From assembly GCF_040954835.1 (NCBI RefSeq), contig NC_090706.1, positions 23,011,148 to 23,075,147 of the forward strand: a DNA stretch of 64,000 nucleotides, written 5' to 3'. Of the stretch, positions 57,980 to 64,000 are shown piece after piece. Each line of letters begins with the position of its first letter. Position 1 is the stretch's first letter. A model generated the notes under the pieces. The model worked only from the letters and a program-made list of their open reading frames with translations, had not been told where the DNA came from and ran no database searches. Made by a program: the position numbers and the translations under genes. The DNA is from Lepisosteus oculatus (Eukaryota; Chordata; Actinopteri; Semionotiformes; Lepisosteidae).

Positions 57980-58504
57980 TCACGGCACGTTTCAGCAGAC
58001 ATGCCTCCTTGACTAAAAGGACTCTGAACTAAATTTATAAACTAAGATAATATTTCATAACAGTGTTCCATTTCATCATGAAGCCTGGGTTTTCATTTAG
58101 AAAAAAAAAACATTTCAGGGTGTCATGACAAGGAATTCTGAAACACTGCTTGGCACTTAAACTTTAAAGAAACATTTTCTACATTATCATGTGTCTGTTC
58201 ATTCATTTTTTATTTGCAGTACAAACTGCAGTCATTGTTTCTGCCTAATTCCCTGCCTCAATATTATAATAATCAGTAAATACAGTATTATGATATTTCA
58301 CAAATATTTCTCAATGTCTCAGTAAAACACCACCTCTTCTTAAAAGATAACAACAGAGCTCATGCACAGGATAAGCAGGATTATTGACATTTACATACTA
58401 CTTCTTTACTTTCTTTAGTAAATCATTTGACATTCCTTTTAAATTAATAACTGGTTGTATGGAAAAATTATTCATATTCACAACTGGAACTAATGTGGAA
58501 GTAA

Positions 58505-58660
58505 ACTGAAATCAAGAGACACATCTTTACACACAGGATTGTGGCACTATGGAATGGACTATGGAATGTGAAACCCAAAATTATTAAATTAAATTGGATC
58601 AATTAACTACTACCAAAAGGGCTAGATGGGCAAAATGACTGTCTGTCATTTGTAAGCTTT
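58505..58660 (+). mobile_element. LINE 3' end fragment
   Basis: ACACATCTTTACACACAGGA, GTGGCACTATGGAATGG, CTACTACCAAAAGGGCTAGA, TGGGCAAAATGACTGTCTGT and TTTGTAAGCTTTCTAATATT follow the 3' end of a common non-LTR element whose tail reads GATGGGCCGAATGGCCTCC. Confidence 0.6.
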
Positions 58661-60828
58661 CTAATATTCTTAGAATTCATACAGTGCACTAAACATCACA
58701 AAAGTATATATTTTATGCCAAGTGTGCTCTCTACTGCATTACTGTTTGACTGAAAGTTGTCAAACAGTAGAATAAAAATGTATAATAAAGTACACAATCC
58801 TCTTTCAAACAAATAATTTTCAGCTGTCAAGATTTTTCTGAGTGTAATTTCCCAACCATTTCCCATTCTCACTTTCATGATTTCTCAAAATTACCAGACT
58901 CCTTCTGGTGTACAATTATCATTAGCAATCCTATCTGCTTCCTTATAAAGTGGGAGGTGTAGATACCATCATATTTTTAGAAAATAAGTCTTTGCAGTAG
59001 GTCCCACTATCTATTAAAGAGAAGGGGGAATCTCACTGTCAAAGATTCCACATGTACATAATTTTCCAGAAGAAACAAAAAGAAATGTTTAAAATAAAGA
59101 AAGTGAATTCATTCTTTAATAAATTTGTAGCATAACAGTCAGAGGTTAGCTTTCTAATCTGCACAAATCAGTGACTTGTGGTAGTCTAAATAGTCAAATG
59201 ATATAAAGAGATCTGTGAATTTTGAAATACAAGTAACAACTACAGTACTTTAAACAGCTCTTCATTGAAGTCACCAGATGGCACTGTGTCTGAAGCCAGA
59301 AACCTCACAAGTCTTAAGTTACGTTTCTATTTGAAGAGTATAGCTAATTTTATTCTACGTTTTCTTGCACATAACATATTTAAACCTATCTATACTGTAT
59401 AATTTATATCGCCATTTACATATTCATTGAAAATGCACATTTTTGAAAATGCACATGTTAATATAAATTAGTCCTAGTGTAATTGTAAGAGATTGACAAT
59501 TACAAATTTGACAAGTTTTCTTGATAGTCCCTCTATTAGGATTCTGCTTTTCTAGCAGCAGAAAAAGATATACATTACCACTACAGACAGTTTCATCTAC
59601 AATTTAAATATCCAGGCATGTTTTTTGTTTTTATGAGTTTCAGTTCCTTAGTCAAAATGTGCAAATGAAACAGTTCAATCAAAAGGTTGAACATTCATTC
59701 CGAAAAGCAAAGCCCACATCAATGAAAAAAATCTGTGAATTGTGTGTAAAGTGAGATCAAATCAATGAGTACTTCAAAGGTGTGAAAAGAGCTTTATAAA
59801 GAACAATATGGAGTCAAAATCTAAAAGCAGTCCTGCTGTTTATAAAACAAGCAAGCCTCTCCAAAAGCCACGTTAGCAACACCTAAAAGCTTTCTTCCGA
59901 ATGTACATTGTACCAGGCCCATATTCTGCAGCCAACAACAAACCTGTTTTTGAATCTGTTAATCTCATGCAACTTTTTGCTTTTGTGTTGTATTTCTTAT
60001 GTGCAGTACTTGAAGGTTTATAAATTATAATTATTGAAAGTATATAGTAAAAATATTTGTACTGTCCAGCAGTACCACTTGTTGATGAAAAACTCAACAA
60101 GATCATTAAATAAGAGACTAAAAATGCAAAGAGTCACAGTAATTAACTATTTTAGTGCAAAAAGTATACTACTCTTTTATTTATTATTTATTACATTTAG
60201 ACATCCCAGAGTCCAATAGGCAATAAAACAGGGTAGAACTGTAGGGAGTCATCTTATACATACAGGAAGTTCTTGTTTCTCCACCCACAAGACTAATTTC
60301 TCTCAGATGGGCTGGTGTGAGCTGTAGCCTTCTCTGTCTGGTCTCTTGCTTACTGATCTCAAATGTTGCTAATGTCAAGCATCAATTCCCAGTGACTAGT
60401 GGTAAAGAATTCACCCACTGTACAATAATGCCTTCATGTGATCTGCTGTCCAATCACACTTTTCTTCTGTTCTTGTTTAGAAAGCATTGCTACCAGATGC
60501 ATTTTCTCATCAGCACAAACACAATGAGTACAATTCAGGTGTCATTAATATAATCCTTTCCCCTCCAATGAAATCATATCTGTGCACATCATTCTACAGC
60601 TGACCTACATGATGGACAGTTATGTTCACAAATATTCAAGGAATAAAAATATTTGCAACACTACATATAGAAGTACGACTTTTGTTGGAAAAAAAAACAA
60701 GATGTATGTGCAATTTCGTGACTGAAGATACTAAAAGATATTTTGTTTGCACTTTATATCATATAACTTGATTGAAGAAGTATATGTGAATGGTTCAGGG
60801 AAATTAATGTACAAATTATGTACAAAAA

Positions 60829-62390
60829 CAGTGGGTATAGAAAGTCACCACCCCCTTTCAAAATGTGTACCATTTGTTGTATTACACAGAAAATAAAAAC
60901 AAATTAAATTAGGCTTGTTCCATTTTTATTTACACACAGTAACTCACATTAGCCAAGTGAAAATAAAACTATATAACATTATGAAAATTAATATTACAGC
61001 AGTAAAACATCTTATTTGGATAAGTGAATACCCCCCTTACAATTGTGTTTGTAAACTTGCTTAGGTACTATATAACCAATCACCTTATAGATCACACAAC
61101 AAACTGATTGACTCCCATCTGTGATCAACTGTGGTGATTTTGATTAGTTCAGAATAACAGCAGCTGTTTCTAGTGGATTCCACTGCTTGGAAGTGCATTT
61201 CAAAGGAAACAATACACTTTGGGAGGAAACTTGCTTTCAAAAGTGCTTCAAGACAAAGTTGTGGAAAGGCACAAGTCAGGAGATGGGTATAAAAAGATTT
61301 CAAAGGCTTTAAGTATTCCATGGAATACAGTCAAGACCATTATTAAGAAGTGGAAGGCGTATGGCACCACCCAGACCTTGCCTAGATCAGGCTGTCCCTC
61401 CAAACTGGATGACCAAGCAAGAACGAGACTGATCAGAGAGGCTACCAAGAAGCAACTTTAAACGAGCTACAGGTCTTTATGGCAAAGACTGGTCATCGTG
61501 TGCATGTGATAACAACATCACAAGCGCTCCACAAATCTGGCCTTGTATGGGAGGGTGGAAGGAAAAAAGCCACTCCATAAAAAAAGCCACATCAAGTCTC
61601 GTTTATGTTTTGCTTAAAAGCACCTCAAAGATTCTGTGGCCACGTGGCAAAAGGTGTTGTGGTCAAAATCAAACATTTTGACCGGAATGCCAAACGGTAT
61701 GTCTGCCGTAAACCCAATACATCTTACCATTGAAAGAACACCATTCCTAGAGTAAAGCACGGTGATGGCAGCATCCTGCTGTGGGTGTGTTTCTCTTCAG
61801 CTGGGACTGGGGCACTTGTCAGGATAGAAGGCAAATTCTTCAAGAAAACCTGCAGCTGTCAGCCAGGAAATTGAAAATGGGAAGATGGTTCACCTTTCAA
61901 CATGACAATGAGCCAAAGCATACTGCCAACCGTACAGTGGCTGAAGAACAGGAAGGTGAATTACCTTGAATGGCCTAGTCAGAGCCCCAACCTAAATCCC
62001 ATCAAAAATCTTTGGAATGACTTGAAGAAGGCAGTCCATCAACGGTCAGCATGCAGTTTGACCGAGCTCGAACAATCCTGTAAAGAGGAATGGGCAAATA
62101 TTCCTCCCTCTAGGTGTGCAAAGTTGGTAGAGATGTATCCAAACAGAGTCAAGGCTGTAATTCAAGCAAAAATCTTCCACCAAGTATTAACTCAGAGGGA
62201 ATGTTCTCTTATCCAACCATTATTCTACTTTTTTTCCAGAAATTTTTCCTTCTTTTTTCACTTGGATTTTGCAAGGTACCATTTGTAAACAAAGCTGGAA
62301 AAAGTCTGATTTTATCGGTCTGCTTTTTGGGATTTAGGGCAATAAAAGGTGAACATTTTGAAAGGGGGTGTCGACTTTCTATACCCACTG
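60829..62390 (+). mobile_element. Full-length but inactive Tc1-type DNA transposon
   Basis: 1562 bp with inverted ends CAGTGGGTATAGAAAGTC (60829) and its complement ending CTATACCCACTG (62390). The expected TA duplications are no longer intact. Transposase pieces on +: DKVVERHKSGDGYKKISKAL and TVKTIIKKWKAYGTTQTLPR (61245-61460), then frameshifts, and [20 protein letters not shown] with WANIPPSRCAKLVEMYPNRV (to about 62170). The third catalytic Glu is Lys (NPIKNLW). Lies in the intron upstream of the mapk9 start exon. Confidence 0.9.
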
Positions 62391-62736
62391 TTGGGATTAG
62401 CCATAATTAGTGTTATGTATCTTAAGGCACAGTATACAGCATATGATCTAACTAATCACTTTCAGAGAACTGTGCTACACAGGATTATAACCCATGTAAA
62501 TTCACTGACCGTATTTAAGTTTGAAGGTTTTTTCTAGAACAGATATTGAAAACAAAAATATAATGATCCGAAGGAGACAACCAAAGAAAAATCACCAGAC
62601 CACAGGATATCATAAAAGTGAAAAATAAAGAGGAAGTTAACCTTATGATCACTGATTGATCTTATTTTGCTAAGACTTTTAAAAAAGTTTTGACGATTTG
62701 ATTTTCACAACCCTAACGGTGAAAGGATAGAGGTGC

Positions 62737-62856
62737 AAATCTGAAGAAGGCTCCATGGCCAAAACACTGTGTTTTCTTTCTTCTCTTTTCAGCATGGAAT
62801 AAACCCATTACCTGTTCCTTTGGAGCCTACGCATGCTGACGCAGCTACCCACCTCA
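62737..62856 (+). mobile_element. Penelope-like 3' terminal fragment
   Basis: Close match to the end of the element at 42669: CTGAAGAAGGCTCCATGGCC, then AGCATGGAATAAACCCATTA, ending GACGCAGCTACCCACCT. A short CAAAT repeat on both sides may be the target duplication. Confidence 0.75.
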
Positions 62857-64000
62857 AATATTTTCAAATCCAACTTTGACATTACTTTGCAATAAAACCT
62901 TCAAGAAGCACATGGGGTAAAAAATCTTCATGGAAACAAGTGAACTATTGAATAAAACCTTTTTAAATTCCAGTAATGACCCAGAGTTATGGTAAGTTCT
63001 GAGAACTTGTGACCTAAATGGTGGTGTAGTTTTTATACCCTTTCACTGAAAGACCATCCAGAAGAATAATTTAAAACAAAAAAAAGTGAAAGAGAAAAGA
63101 GGAAATGTGTGCCTTATGTTTCTTACAATCAGAGTAACCATTTCCATCTGAGTTTCAGTTGTAGTACGTCGCTCCCTAGGATGAAATATGATGCTACTGC
63201 CAATGAACTGTAGATCACCTCTCATTCTCCCAAACCCAGTGGTAAAACAAGCAACAACAAAAAAACAACAAGCTCAGAAAGCTAAACAAGAGCTTCTGAC
63301 CCCACAAAATATGCCTCTGAATACTCTGAAAACCAGATATCCTCAATACTACTGTATTGTTCTTCAAACAAAATACTGAGTGACCTGCTTTGGCCTTTTA
63401 AATGCACAACTCTACTCACAGAAATATTTTATGGTGCACCATAGAAAAAGTCTTTAAGAGTAGACCCCACAAATTGAGGTTAAAGCATTTGTACTTCCTT
63501 AATAGACATATAACTCATCTTCCATAGATGAAGGATATGACTGTGTCTGTTATCTGTTCAGTAACAACTGACAGAAGAAGGATTTGTGCCTTTCAAACTG
63601 TATGAAGACATATTCGAGACCCCATGGAAGAGAGAGGAATATAAATAAAGAGGCTCAAAACCCACATGGCACAAACTCAGAGATCCAATCCGGGGTCACC
63701 AAACAGCACAAAGGGGTTGAAAAAAATATGCCAGCAACATTGACTCCAAAATCTCTGCCAAAATGGCTCCACTCCACATATTAAAATCAAAAAGACAATA
63801 GGATTTATGATGTTTATGATCTGCAGAACAACAAATTTAATTTTTAAGCTCCTTCAATGCGAAAAAAAAAACGGGAAAAATATACCATAAACTGGAATCT
63901 CCATCTAGACATGACAGATGCCTTTGTCTTTTATTCGTGATTATTCTGCATTCATAGCAGAAAACTGAGATTCTTTGGCTTCTGCACAGAAACACTTAGA

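Overview
The window reads as vertebrate nuclear DNA, most likely from a ray-finned fish. It is AT-rich, intron-dominated, and full of Tc1-type transposons, 5S-rRNA-derived SINEs, Penelope-like 3' ends and LINE tails typical of fish. I cannot name the species. A single, slowly evolving locus with introns of several kb would suit a non-teleost such as gar or bowfin, but that is a guess.

Two protein-coding genes face each other tail to tail. On the + strand (17588-29910, 5' end outside the window) lies a Rho GTPase-activating protein of the ARHGAP22/24/25 (FilGAP) family: the end of a PH domain, a complete RhoGAP domain, a serine-rich linker and a C-terminal coiled coil. An alternative first exon at 22540-22633 would give a PH-less form of about 629 residues, as is known for ARHGAP24. 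On the - strand (39129-57907) lies a complete mapk9 (JNK2) reading frame of 423 codons in eleven spliced segments, plus a second, mutually exclusive version of exon 6. Residues at the C-terminus and in exons 7 and 10 identify JNK2 rather than JNK1 or JNK3. Every splice phase checked joins in frame.

Layout: 1-17587 has no coding exon I can support and holds repeats, including a whole Tc1 copy at 8969-10532. 17588-29910 is the RhoGAP gene. 29911-39128 is the convergent intergenic stretch with both 3' UTRs. 39129-57948 is mapk9. Its intron between segments 9 and 8 (40158-50002) carries a Tc1 element split by 5.7 kb of other DNA, a Penelope-like insertion with a 13-bp target duplication, degenerate tandem copies with a tRNA-like sequence, and another decayed Tc1. 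57949-64000 is the intron upstream of the mapk9 start exon, with one more Tc1 copy; the mapk9 promoter is not in the window.

The most interesting points are: (1) a FilGAP-type gene tail to tail with mapk9, where human has ARHGAP22-MAPK8 and ARHGAP24-MAPK10 but no RhoGAP of this family beside MAPK9; (2) its conserved PH-less first exon with a G-quadruplex-capable, promoter-like stretch upstream; (3) mapk9 exons 6a and 6b, both with U2-type acceptors and U12-type donors (GTATCCTT), which by itself would enforce mutual exclusion; (4) apparent loss of the acceptor used for the short JNK2 C-terminus.
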